Shown here one piece after another: positions 1-8,232 of a stretch of DNA of 11,747 bases. Numbering within the stretch: position 1 is the first letter of the stretch; each line of letters starts with the position of its first letter. Source of the DNA: Bdellovibrionales bacterium (GTDB lineage Bacteria; Bdellovibrionota; Bdellovibrionia; Bdellovibrionales; UBA1609); NCBI GenBank assembly GCA_027451425.1, contig DAIDJH010000024.1:1-11747 (forward strand), read 5' to 3'. A program made the position numbers and the translations under genes. The notes beneath the pieces are model-generated. The model saw nothing but the letters and a program-made list of their open reading frames with translations. It was not told where the DNA came from and did no database searches.

Positions 1-1540
1 CGGCTCGGTAGACGCACATTTTTGCACAAGTGCGCCAGCCCCGGCCGCCGAAAACGTAAAATATCTGTTTGTACTCGATCATTCTGCGTCTAACCAACCG
101 GGCTTCCCGTTAGTATCTGGCGATGTGAGCAACACGGATTCAATGGGCAGTCGCCGATATGGGCCAATGATCAATTTTATTCAAAATCTCGTGCCGGAAC
201 CGAACGTGAGCACTTCATTTGCGCTTATCGACTTTAACGATACGGCTTACCAACCCGGAACTTTGACGGGCTTCGATCCCAGCGCAAGTCATTTTATTTC
301 CACCGCGCAAACCGATTGGATTGGTAGCGGGACGGCGGCATCACCGGCGCCTTACGACAAAGGGTTCACCAATTATCAGGCCGCTTTGCAAAGGGCACAG
401 CAGTTGATTCAGAGCGATTTGCAAACCCAGTCGTTGCTCGCGCAGTCTCCGATCGTGCAAAGTCAATATCATATCGTTTTCGTGAGCGATGGCGTTCCGA
501 CCGTATCGACAACTTCTGGTGGGACCTACACGCAAACATTCTCGGCCGATATTGAGCCCATCATATCTGCAATAATGAATTTGAAAAGCGATCCTACTTA
601 TGGGCCATATATCGGCAGCATAGCCTTTAATACCGCATATTATTTTAACAACGTGCAACTTCCCGCAGCCGAGGCTTTGTTACAGCAGATGGCGCAAGCT
701 GGGAACGGTCAATATCTGCAGTTTGCGGCTGGACAAAATATTCTTTACCAGCAGTTTGCCCCGCCTGTACTTAACATTCACAATGAACTCATGGATGTAT
801 TTGTAGAAAACCAAAATGGCATTTGGTGGAGCAACGGCCAGTTCATGCAGGATAGCGCGGGCGACGGGCTCCCTGACGCTATCAAAGATCAAATGGGTGC
901 CAATCCGCTAGTTAAAGATTCTGACGGGAATGGGGTCAGCGATTTTGTTGAATATATCTTGAACGGAAAGCCATGTCAGGATCCACAATGTTCATCGTCG
1001 GGCCGCAATGCTTATTCCATTTGTGCTGGAATTCCGCATACCACTGATGCGAACGGTAACATCACATACAGTTCATCAAGCAATGACGGCCTCAACGACT
1101 GTGAGAAATTCTTGTTGGGCGCCAACGCTTCAACGTTTAATACCAACGGCGATCTCATTCCGGATCTTTTTGCGCTTCAGCGCGGGCTTCCCATCATACT
1201 GGGCAGCGCATCGCAGGCATTTGCCGATCCTTTTGGTGATGGTCTTACAAATTACGCTAAACTAAAACTGGGTTTGCCGCTGGCGGTTTCGGATAAGTCG
1301 CTCGTCGATTTCAACCAGCGCCAGACGACCTTGGTGCCCGAACAGTCTTCATCTCCGGATGTCGATTGCTATCACTTAACGGTCAGCAACGTGGCGCTTT
1401 CGGCGTTGAACAATACGATTCGCGTGATGGTTGTACAAAACAGCTCGGCAGCGCAAAGCAAGCCGTTTATGACCAGCGCGGAGAGACAAATTGATCCTTC
1501 ATCATTGAGCGTAAGTTTTACTGCAGGGGATTTTAATTGA
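1..1540 (+). CDS. VWA-domain surface protein with intact MIDAS and calcium-binding-type repeats (5' end outside window)
   Basis: The frame is open from base 2 to the TGA at 1538-1540, giving 512 visible residues. The GTG at 125 is not the start, because it lies inside the VWA fold. The metal-ion-dependent adhesion site is complete: DxSxS as DHSAS (visible residues 26-30, bases 77-91) at the end of a hydrophobic strand (KYLFVL), Thr123 in GFTNY, and Asp163 in FVSDG. VWA domains of this type bind a divalent cation and a protein or surface ligand. The C-terminal half carries several DxDxDG-like loops typical of calcium-binding (thrombospondin type 3-like) repeats. Six visible cysteines suggest disulfides and an extracytoplasmic location. 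The lipoprotein gene follows 59 bp downstream on the same strand, so co-transcription is likely. Context and architecture suggest a CglB-like adhesin of a gliding machinery. The signal peptide and N-terminus cannot be seen. The VWA call is firm; the CglB analogy is inference. Confidence 0.9.
   Translation, partial: GSVDAHFCTSAPAPAAENVKYLFVLDHSASNQPGFPLVSGDVSNTDSMGSRRYGPMINFIQNLVPEPNVSTSFALIDFNDTAYQPGTLTGFDPSASHFISTAQTDWIGSGTAASPAPYDKGFTNYQAALQRAQQLIQSDLQTQSLLAQSPIVQSQYHIVFVSDGVPTVSTTSGGTYTQTFSADIEPIISAIMNLKSDPTYGPYIGSIAFNTAYYFNNVQLPAAEALLQQMAQAGNGQYLQFAAGQNILYQQFAPPVLNIHNELMDVFVENQNGIWWSNGQFMQDSAGDGLPDAIKDQMGANPLVKDSDGNGVSDFVEYILNGKPCQDPQCSSSGRNAYSICAGIPHTTDANGNITYSSSSNDGLNDCEKFLLGANASTFNTNGDLIPDLFALQRGLPIILGSASQAFADPFGDGLTNYAKLKLGLPLAVSDKSLVDFNQRQTTLVPEQSSSPDVDCYHLTVSNVALSALNNTIRVMVVQNSSAAQSKPFMTSAERQIDPSSLSVSFTAGDFN
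851..1260 (+). other. Calcium-binding (TSP3/EF-hand-like) loop repeats within the VWA protein
   Basis: Five loops recur in the protein encoded here: DSAGDGLPD (851-877), DSDGNGVSD (917-943), SNDGLND (near 1080), NTNGDLIPD (near 1140) and DPFGDGLTN (near 1228). Each is followed by a short helix-like stretch (for example FVEYILNGK, CEKFLLGA, YAKLKLGLP). The spaced Asp/Asn/Gly pattern matches calcium-binding TSP3-type or dockerin-like loops of secreted proteins. Only the first two carry the full acidic set; the later ones are degenerate. Confidence 0.6.
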
Positions 1541-1587
1541 GAAAATAACTGCGTACCTGGCCAGCATTTAGCGGTCAATGCGCAAAC

Positions 1588-1594
1588 GGGGAGG
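1588..1594 (+). promoter_or_regulatory. Ribosome binding site of the lipoprotein gene
   Basis: GGGGAGG lies 5 nt before the ATG at 1600. It supports that start and is one of the clearest Shine-Dalgarno sites in the window. Confidence 0.7.
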
Positions 1595-1599
1595 AAAAC

Positions 1600-2979
1600 A
1601 TGGGACATAAAAAAGAAACACTGAGGAGGGCGCTTTTCGTGCTCATGCTGACGCTGCCGATTGCCATTGTCTATAATGCCTGCAGTAAATATCAAGCGAC
1701 ATCCACGATGAACCAAAGCTCAGGTGCCTCGACAAGTAATCAAAATTATTTGACCGGAAGAATGTCGATGAGCCTAACCGATGCGAGCGGCAATACAATC
1801 TACTCCGATAGCAGTGTCGGGTCGTCGTTAACATTTAAAGCGGGCACAAATTACGAGTTAAATCTGAGTGTCACGGGATTTCCGTCGGGTACGCAATTCT
1901 CCCTGCAGATGAACCAAACGGATGTGGTATCCGGTACATCCATAGCAATTCCGCTTCAGGCTGGAGCAAATTCATTTACTGTGCCTACGCAAGGGGATTA
2001 TTCTTGGCAGCTTGTGGCGTCTGCGGCAGGGTACCAATCGCAAACTAAGTATTACCTTGCCGATGTCACGTGCCAAAAACCGACATTCACTGGGTCTAGT
2101 CTGAACCCGGCGGCCTTAACTGTGAGTTCGGGAAGCGGCAGCAATCTATACAACTTTTCGGCCAGCAAAGTGATTACTAATGCCAATGGGATGGGGCCAT
2201 ATCTCTGCGCGTTTGATCCAACGGGAACCAGTATTGTTGATACGGGTTTCACAGATTGCACTCAGACGCTCAGCAACTTTTATGTCAACTACGTGAATAC
2301 GAGAAATATTGGAGTCATCGTAAAAGATTCGTGCAACACCACATACGCCGTTTCCACTCCGGCTCAACTCAATGCTACAGAGCCCGCAATGCCCGGTAAC
2401 GTATTTATTTACGGGCAGATCTCAAACGCAACCGGAAGTGCTCAGAATGATCCGCGGGTTGATAACGTGACGTATCTTGCAACGAACTCGAACGGCCACG
2501 ACATCGTTCAGCCGCATTTTAGCGCGGGCTCATTCCAAATCACATCTTCGCAAAACTACGGAATGCCATCGAGCCAGCCATTTGGGATGAAGATAAATGT
2601 AAGCGGCATCCAAGATACAATTAATGTTTCAGGACAAACCGGATCAGTCGATGCAAGTCAGGCGTATATTTCGTCGCTGACATATACAACTGACGAAGCG
2701 GGTGATTCAGCGCCGGCTTTGAATTTCAGCGGCAGCAATTGTACTCTGAGCAAACAAGGCGCCAAGGTTTTATTCACCCAGGGTCAACCGTGTTCAAGCG
2801 GGACAACCGGCGACCAAAATAAGGCGACTGTTGAAGTTTGGGGACATTATCAATGTGCGCTTACGGACGGCAGTGGCGGTGCCGATATCTCCGGTGACTT
2901 CGATGGGTACACAAACTTAGTTGATAGTTGCACTGGCGGCGGTGGCGGCGGCGGCGGGATCGTCCCAATTACGCTCTAG
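1600..2979 (+). CDS. Putative cysteine-rich surface lipoprotein with a C-terminal poly-glycine run
   Basis: 459 aa. The N-terminus has a basic n-region (residues 1-10), a hydrophobic core (about 11-24) and a Cys at 28 in the context VYNAC. This looks like a lipoprotein signal, although Tyr at -3 and Asn at -2 are atypical for a lipobox. The mature part is rich in Ser, Thr, Asn and Gly and looks all-beta. Eight further cysteines are present, an even number consistent with disulfides. The protein ends DSCT, eight consecutive glycines, then IVPITL. I recognise no family. It follows the VWA gene by 59 bp and so is probably its partner, perhaps an outer-membrane anchor or a counterpart of the Glt lipoprotein GltK, but no sequence motif proves this. 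The stop codon interlocks with the stop of the converging barrel gene. Confidence 0.75.
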   Translation: MGHKKETLRRALFVLMLTLPIAIVYNACSKYQATSTMNQSSGASTSNQNYLTGRMSMSLTDASGNTIYSDSSVGSSLTFKAGTNYELNLSVTGFPSGTQFSLQMNQTDVVSGTSIAIPLQAGANSFTVPTQGDYSWQLVASAAGYQSQTKYYLADVTCQKPTFTGSSLNPAALTVSSGSGSNLYNFSASKVITNANGMGPYLCAFDPTGTSIVDTGFTDCTQTLSNFYVNYVNTRNIGVIVKDSCNTTYAVSTPAQLNATEPAMPGNVFIYGQISNATGSAQNDPRVDNVTYLATNSNGHDIVQPHFSAGSFQITSSQNYGMPSSQPFGMKINVSGIQDTINVSGQTGSVDASQAYISSLTYTTDEAGDSAPALNFSGSNCTLSKQGAKVLFTQGQPCSSGTTGDQNKATVEVWGHYQCALTDGSGGADISGDFDGYTNLVDSCTGGGGGGGGIVPITL

Positions 2980-3659
2980 TAAAGAAATGAAAGTCCGAGC
3001 ATGTAAACGATCTGAGCGCCGATCAACGAATGGTCGGCGCTAATTCTTGAATCGTCGTATAAATAAATCCAATTTTGCGCCGTCCGCGTCGTGGAGTAGG
3101 TTTCTTGGTAGGCCATTTCGTTGATTTGAATCAAATAGTTCTTTTTATATGGATACGTTTCTGAAATCATCGCGCCATAAATCGGGCCGTGCGATGAAAA
3201 CGGTTGATCGTTGGTTTCTAATGCGGTTGTGGGGCTGACAATGTGCGAACCAACGTTAGGAAAGCTAACGAACTCATAACCCAAAAGTGGACCAGCACTG
3301 AAGGTCTTACTGAAACGGTACATAGCGGACGAGTGAAAGGTAAAGTTAGTTGACTCGAATTCACTCGACTGAGCGCGTGTAAATCCATAGGCGGCGTTCA
3401 AAAGCTCAAAGTCCCAATTCTCCGATAAGTAATGGAGCTGAAAAAAATCTGCAGTAAAAATAAATCGATTGGCGGCAAAGCCGACCGGGCTAAGACCCAT
3501 CCCCAAGTAAAATCCGGATTTTGGCGGTTGATAAACGTATTGCTTAAGATTGGGAAATGTATCGAGAAAAGATTTTTCTTCGGCGCGGATTACAGGTGAA
3601 TAGCTGACGATAGCCAGTAAGGAGAGTGTTGATGCCACGATGCGGGTGATTTTGTTCAT
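2976..3659 (-). CDS. Outer-membrane beta-barrel protein (GltA/GltB-type candidate)
   Basis: 227 aa from the ATG at 3659. The frame extends upstream to 3698, but the inner ATG gives a proper signal peptide: MNKITR, a hydrophobic core, and likely SPase I cleavage after residue 26 (VIRA|EEKS). The mature protein has alternating aromatic and hydrophobic strands and ends GLSFLY, with the terminal aromatic residue typical of barrel proteins recognised by BamA. At about 200 residues it would form a barrel of perhaps 8-10 strands. The ATG overlaps the TAA of the upstream TPR gene (TAATG), so translation is coupled. A G7 tract 8 nt upstream serves as the likely ribosome binding site. The N-terminal strand (PKS, then FYLGMGLSPVG) resembles that of the other barrel in the operon. 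The function is inferred from context: the outer-membrane station of a TPR/proton-motor complex. Confidence 0.75.
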   Translation of the reverse strand: MNKITRIVASTLSLLAIVSYSPVIRAEEKSFLDTFPNLKQYVYQPPKSGFYLGMGLSPVGFAANRFIFTADFFQLHYLSENWDFELLNAAYGFTRAQSSEFESTNFTFHSSAMYRFSKTFSAGPLLGYEFVSFPNVGSHIVSPTTALETNDQPFSSHGPIYGAMISETYPYKKNYLIQINEMAYQETYSTTRTAQNWIYLYDDSRISADHSLIGAQIVYMLGLSFLY

Positions 3660-6600
3660 TACAATTGCCCCCCCATCCGTGCAATCATTTGCTGGCAACG
3701 CTGCTTGTATCCGCCCTCATCGCTGGCGTCATTGAGCAAGAAGTTAGCTTCTCCGATCAACCCCATGTGCATGATGGAGCAGCCCAGTAAAGCCTTAAAT
3801 TCGCCTTTTCCACCTTGGAATTGAGACATGCCGTATACGGATGTGGCGGCTGCGTGATTCCAGTCATTGTGGCGGAAGTACGTTTTTGCAATACCGTAAT
3901 AGAGCCGCCAATGCGAATGATCGGCGAAGAGATCTTTTTCTTGGCTCATCAAACCGTGCGACGAAGGATCTTTATAGATTTCTCTATTGTTCACTAGCCT
4001 TGGCCAGCCCAGCGCTTGTTGCAATGAAGGCAGCTCCCCGCGTGCGCACCAGGTGTTAATTGGCGATATCAAAGAAGCCGCTGCAATAATTTTGTGACAT
4101 TGCTGTTGGCTTGCCTGCGCCTCATGCATGCTTTGCGTGGCTTGAGCCATGATGATGCCTCGAACTTGTGGAGCACTTCGCTGGGCGGCCGCCTGCAAAA
4201 ATAGGCTCAGGCGTGAAAGAACACGGGCATCGGCTAGCGCGACTAGGATGTCCATCTCAGGGTCACCGCTGCCGCCATAAGCATTGATCTCAGAAAGGAG
4301 GCCGTGGGCCTTGGCCGCCACCGTGGAGAGCGCTGACATGTTCGGTGCCGTGCCCGCAAGCTCTCTGTAAAAATTCACGATATTCAAATTCATACTCGGC
4401 CAGTTGTACCATCGGCAAAGATTTGCCGTTATGGAAGAGCGACATCGGCCGGCCACTCTTGCCAAAACTTTTTGTCTCAGGTTTCGCGGAAGGCGAAATT
4501 GGGCTTTTAATAAAGCGAGTAGATCGGCGTCGCTGGTTGACCAATTCATAAAACTAGTGACAAGTTCCGCCGGCACGACGACAGGGGAGCTCAGCACGCT
4601 GCGCATCTCGTGCTGAAATATTTTTTGAGTCGCCGGAGGCACGCTGGCCATGAGAGAGATTGATGAAAGTCGCGCGATCAGCCGAAAATCACGCAGCATC
4701 AAGGCGAGCTTCAAGCTCTTTTCAAAGATCTTTTGGCGGACAGCCGGCGGCGTCGAGCTGTGTGAAATAATCCTGTGCCATATATCTAGTGTTTCGTAAA
4801 ACCGTGTTATGGCCAGAGTTTCATTGGCCATTGAGCTCAAGATGGCGGCCTCTTGCTCGGGATTTTTTTGCGACTTCGCCATTGTGTAACCGGCGCGCAA
4901 AAAGGTGTTGATATCCTTTTCAGCTTTGCTTCTGGCGAGTGCCTCTTGTAAGGCAACCGAACGAAGCGACGAATCCTGCATCGATAGAGCCGCCTGTAAA
5001 TAGCTGCCGCCCTGATCGACGAGATTGTAGCCATGGGACGTTTCAACTTCCTTATCCAAACGGTTGAGCAAAGCCTTCGAATGCACGGTTTTTAGGTAAG
5101 AGCGCAGGCTGGGATTCGGCAGATTGAGCGCCAACATTTTTTGGCTCCAAAAAATCAAACCCTTAAAATCGGCGGTGGTGTTGAAGTAGTTCAAAATTAA
5201 ATCGGCGGCATCTCGTGTTTTGGCGGAGCGGGGAAAGCGCTTCAAAAACTCAAACAGATCGTTAAGCGCGTATCGGTAATATCCTTGGTCATAAACAGCT
5301 TTTGCTAATGTAAAATTGAGCTGGTCGCTTTGTCTCTGGCGGGGGTCCAATCGCATGTATTGTTGTATGGCATAAATGAGTAGCCCTTTCGTTCTAAGTT
5401 GCCGATAAAACGAATAGTCGGCTGGCTTTTGCAAAGCCAGAATAGCGTTTTGCAAAAGAGTGGCACGCGAGATTGGGCGACCAAACTCCCCGTCGTAGAC
5501 GCGCAAATAGTAGGAGGCGCTGTCAAAATAGTCGCGTTCGTTGTAGTAGACATCGGCGAAATCGATAGCGACTTTGACCGCCTTGGGACCATGTCCAAAA
5601 AAACCGAGATACAACGAATAAAAATCTTCGGCACGCTTGAACAATCGCATGCGCCGCGCGGGATTTTTTTCATGTTTGGCGAGTTCATGAGCGTGTGTCC
5701 CAAGCTCGCGAATTTGCTTTTCAAAAAAATTATAAGCTTCGACACGCGTCTGCCGCGACATGCTGTAGTGAGTGTTCCAATAGTTATACTTCTCCAATAC
5801 GAACTGCATCTCATGGACGGGAATGTTGACCCGCGCATCGAGGGGGATTCGCCGTAAAACTTCGTTGTAAATGTTGACGATGCGCCGGGGGTCGTGGAGG
5901 CGCTCGCAAAGTGTGCGCAGTAAATTAATGGCAAAGTTATACTGCCGCAAAAAGATATAACGGTAAGAAAGCTTTTCGATGGTTTCTTGAAATAATTCTT
6001 CTGTCGGCGCAATTTTGGAATAGTAAGGCACGGGCTGTGGATTTTTTTCGTACACCTTCGTGTAGGCGCGGATAGAATCGATAAGCGCTTCGCGCTTTAG
6101 GTCTATGCCGATGACTCTGTTTTGCGGGGTAAGTGAACTCTGCGAGCTATCCTTGGCCAATTCCGTGTCGGTGGCAACCTGGCTAAACAAATCTAACGCC
6201 TCTTTGGGATGACTTTGCTCCAGAGCAATGAGCCCGAGGCGATATTTGGCGGAATCGCGCTCATATGGGTGGCGGGTATTTTTGACGACGGAGAGTATTT
6301 GGCTGGATTTATTATAGTCTTGTTGCTCGAAAAAATATTGGCCGAGTAGCAATCGAGCCTGGACCGCTTCTTTCGAGTTCGGAAAGCGTTGAATGAGCTG
6401 AGTCGCAGAAGCCACAAACGCCGGGCCATCATCGATAGAATTTTCAGCAGAGGCGAGACGATAGAGCACTTGCTTTAGCGCGTCGAATTTGGGGAAGTCC
6501 CGTAAAATTTGTTGATAGACCGCGATAGCCTTACGTTCGGTGACAGCGACCGGAGAAAACTTTTCGGACATGATGGATTTGGAGCTCGCGCCCTTGTTTT

Positions 6601-6895
6601 GTTCCATCTCCAAATAAAACAAAGTCGTCGACTTAGTCGAAAGAAGATCGCCCAGCTGAAGGTACAGATTCGCTAGAAACGGGGCGCTCTGGTTCTCGGT
6701 GATCTGTTTGCGCAAAATTTTAATGGATTTGTCGGTTCGGGTTAGCATCTCGATCAGTTTTTTTTGAAAGTCGGCGTCACTCAGATGCTGAGATTGTAAA
6801 GAAGAAATCTCGGCCCCGGGCGTTTCGGATGACGAGCCGTCCGCGGCAAACGCCACAACGGGTAGAAAAATAAACATAAAGCAGATTAGTCGCAT
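3659..6895 (-). CDS. Large exported TPR-repeat protein (GltD/AgmU-like candidate)
   Basis: 1078 aa. The signal peptide is MRLICFMFIF followed by LPVVAFA|ADG, with cleavage after residue 17, so the protein is exported and probably periplasmic. The rest is almost entirely alpha-helical. TPR-like units are clearest at about residues 116-245: AVYQQILRDFP, ARLLLGQYFFEQQDYNKS, YRLGLIALEQSHPKEALDLF. More degenerate helical repeats continue to the C-terminus, where HWRLYYGIAKTYFRHNDWNHA is the clearest late unit. No catalytic motif is visible. The start overlaps the end of the upstream TPR gene by 10 nt and the stop overlaps the next ATG. Size, export and TPR content match the M. xanthus gliding protein GltD, a periplasmic scaffold reported to travel with the motor complex. 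That assignment is inference; 'exported TPR protein' is firm. Confidence 0.85.
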   Translation of the reverse strand: MRLICFMFIFLPVVAFAADGSSSETPGAEISSLQSQHLSDADFQKKLIEMLTRTDKSIKILRKQITENQSAPFLANLYLQLGDLLSTKSTTLFYLEMEQNKGASSKSIMSEKFSPVAVTERKAIAVYQQILRDFPKFDALKQVLYRLASAENSIDDGPAFVASATQLIQRFPNSKEAVQARLLLGQYFFEQQDYNKSSQILSVVKNTRHPYERDSAKYRLGLIALEQSHPKEALDLFSQVATDTELAKDSSQSSLTPQNRVIGIDLKREALIDSIRAYTKVYEKNPQPVPYYSKIAPTEELFQETIEKLSYRYIFLRQYNFAINLLRTLCERLHDPRRIVNIYNEVLRRIPLDARVNIPVHEMQFVLEKYNYWNTHYSMSRQTRVEAYNFFEKQIRELGTHAHELAKHEKNPARRMRLFKRAEDFYSLYLGFFGHGPKAVKVAIDFADVYYNERDYFDSASYYLRVYDGEFGRPISRATLLQNAILALQKPADYSFYRQLRTKGLLIYAIQQYMRLDPRQRQSDQLNFTLAKAVYDQGYYRYALNDLFEFLKRFPRSAKTRDAADLILNYFNTTADFKGLIFWSQKMLALNLPNPSLRSYLKTVHSKALLNRLDKEVETSHGYNLVDQGGSYLQAALSMQDSSLRSVALQEALARSKAEKDINTFLRAGYTMAKSQKNPEQEAAILSSMANETLAITRFYETLDIWHRIISHSSTPPAVRQKIFEKSLKLALMLRDFRLIARLSSISLMASVPPATQKIFQHEMRSVLSSPVVVPAELVTSFMNWSTSDADLLALLKAQFRLPRNLRQKVLARVAGRCRSSITANLCRWYNWPSMNLNIVNFYRELAGTAPNMSALSTVAAKAHGLLSEINAYGGSGDPEMDILVALADARVLSRLSLFLQAAAQRSAPQVRGIIMAQATQSMHEAQASQQQCHKIIAAASLISPINTWCARGELPSLQQALGWPRLVNNREIYKDPSSHGLMSQEKDLFADHSHWRLYYGIAKTYFRHNDWNHAAATSVYGMSQFQGGKGEFKALLGCSIMHMGLIGEANFLLNDASDEGGYKQRCQQMIARMGGQL
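3668..3674 (-). promoter_or_regulatory. G7 tract: probable ribosome binding site of the barrel gene and possible slippery site
   Basis: On the minus strand seven consecutive G lie 8 nt before the barrel ATG at 3659, inside the last codons of the 1078-aa TPR gene (M-G-G-Q-L-stop). This is the only Shine-Dalgarno-like sequence available to the barrel gene. In the TPR frame the tract reads G GGG GGG, which also fits the form of a -1 slippery heptamer. Confidence 0.5.
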
Positions 6896-8232
6896 TTGTC
6901 TACGAGTGTCCCTTGGTAACTCAGTCGCTCATCCTGCCAGTAATCACCCCATTGCGGCCAACGTATTATAAAATTATTTTTGTTTGCTTCTAAAAGTGCT
7001 GGATTCGAAGTCGATTTGTCTTGGAACACGCTGTTTGGATTATATTTTGAACGAACGACGTCGAACTGCAAAAACTTAAGACTTTCGCCTAAAATGACGA
7101 GACGTCGCGCCGCCGCTTCAAGCGCCTGTGTTTTGTACAGCCCTTCGGTGTGAAGGAGCATGTGCAGGGTCGTGATGTACACGTAACGAGTGATCGGGCG
7201 CAGGGATGGCGGCAGCTCGGCGACAGAATGATACTCATCCCGCAGTTTCCGGATGCTTTTTAGATTTTGCGCATATTTAATTTGATCGGAATCTTCTATT
7301 TGGTTGAGAACCGAAAACCGGGCAAGCGGTTGGCCCAATTTTATTCCTTGAATGGTGCTGCCATATTCTCGATTGAACGTGTTAATCAGCTCTCGCGTTG
7401 CTTCGTCAGAGCACATTTTGCGGTAAATGAGAGCGCGCAGGATGTATTTTTCCAGGCGAATTTGGTGGCCCGAAGAGCGCGATTCGAGATTGTAAAGTAG
7501 TCCGAGCGCTTCGTTGTATTTTTTTAATCTATAAAGACTCCAGGCGCCTTCTAGCCAGTCTTCTGGGTTGATCGGGTTTGTCTTCAATAGAAATGTCTCG
7601 TAAATTTCTGACGACTGTTTGTACTTTTTCTGCTCGTAATCTATGCGAGCCAACGTTCGCGCGGCCTTTTTGGCCAGGTCGAAATTATCGCTATCTTTGA
7701 TTAGGCCCAGCGTTTTATTTAAATACTTTTTCGCAGCCTTAAGGTGACCTTTTGCGTAGGACTGCATGGCTTGAAAAAAAATATATTTTGCTGAAGTGTC
7801 TTTGTCGATTTTGTCGAAGTAGTAATTCGCCCACTTTGGCATGCCCGCATTGAGATTGATAAGTCCTTTATAAAAGAAATAACTTTGACCAAATTTTCCG
7901 TCTGGGGACGGGTCAATATCACCTGGAACAAAATATGCGCGCGTCGAAAACGGATATCCGAGATCTATAAGTTGAATAATTGTTTTATAGGCCAGCTTCT
8001 TACTCTGAAGATCGTCAAAAAAATTGATCATGTCTGAAGCGGCAGCCAAGGCCTCATAATACATGTGGCGCTTCATGAGTTCGGGTACGAGTTGATTCCA
8101 CAAATTAGAGTTGTCTACGTCGCGGGGTACTTCACTCCGCCAGCCGGCGGGAGTCTGGTTTTTCGTTGTTGCAGCCGAAATGGGGATGGCAACGGCGAGG
8201 CAGGCAACAATCAACAAGACATCAGTACGCAT
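6886..8232 (-). CDS. Exported TPR-repeat protein (GltE/AglT-like candidate)
   Basis: 448 aa from the ATG at 8232. The frame is open to 8283, but only the inner start gives an N-terminal signal sequence: MRTD, a hydrophobic stretch of about 15 residues, and cleavage after residue 20 (PISA|ATTK). IVAC at residues 8-11 fits a lipobox in sequence but sits too close to the N-terminus to be convincing. TPR-like helical pairs occupy about residues 115-255 (SYFFYKGLINLNAGMPKWA, FFQAMQSYAKGHLKAAKKYL, ARTLARIDYEQKKYKQSSEI, GAWSLYRLKKYNEALGLL), followed by a helical C-terminal domain. The start overlaps the end of the upstream barrel gene by 11 nt and the stop overlaps the next TPR gene by 10 nt. No strong Shine-Dalgarno precedes it, consistent with translational coupling. 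A medium TPR protein beside a large one matches the gltE/gltD pair of myxobacteria; that is inference. Confidence 0.82.
   Translation of the reverse strand: MRTDVLLIVACLAVAIPISAATTKNQTPAGWRSEVPRDVDNSNLWNQLVPELMKRHMYYEALAAASDMINFFDDLQSKKLAYKTIIQLIDLGYPFSTRAYFVPGDIDPSPDGKFGQSYFFYKGLINLNAGMPKWANYYFDKIDKDTSAKYIFFQAMQSYAKGHLKAAKKYLNKTLGLIKDSDNFDLAKKAARTLARIDYEQKKYKQSSEIYETFLLKTNPINPEDWLEGAWSLYRLKKYNEALGLLYNLESRSSGHQIRLEKYILRALIYRKMCSDEATRELINTFNREYGSTIQGIKLGQPLARFSVLNQIEDSDQIKYAQNLKSIRKLRDEYHSVAELPPSLRPITRYVYITTLHMLLHTEGLYKTQALEAAARRLVILGESLKFLQFDVVRSKYNPNSVFQDKSTSNPALLEANKNNFIIRWPQWGDYWQDERLSYQGTLVDKCD

Noticed and set aside
125..1540. GTG at 125 as the true start of the VWA gene
   Set aside because: The frame is open to base 2, and the MIDAS DxSxS (77-91) lies upstream of 125; starting there would destroy the domain.
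2936..2965. GC-rich glycine-codon run at the lipoprotein 3' end as a terminator or repeat element
   Set aside because: It encodes eight in-frame glycines and shows no inverted-repeat arms or T-tract.
3657..3698. N-terminal extension of the converging barrel gene to 3698
   Set aside because: The extra 13 residues are hydrophilic and would bury the signal peptide. The ATG at 3659 gives a standard signal peptide and a TAATG coupling.
5305..6012. Long alternative-frame open reading frames on both strands inside the large TPR gene (235 aa on -, 152 aa at 5399-5857 on +)
   Set aside because: They lie within a well-supported TPR coding frame, have unnatural composition and show no motifs; they are shadow frames.
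6886..8232. IVAC at residues 8-11 of the 448-aa TPR protein as a lipobox
   Set aside because: The hydrophobic segment before the Cys is only about six residues; a conventional SPase I site after residue 20 fits better. A lipoprotein remains possible but is not supported.
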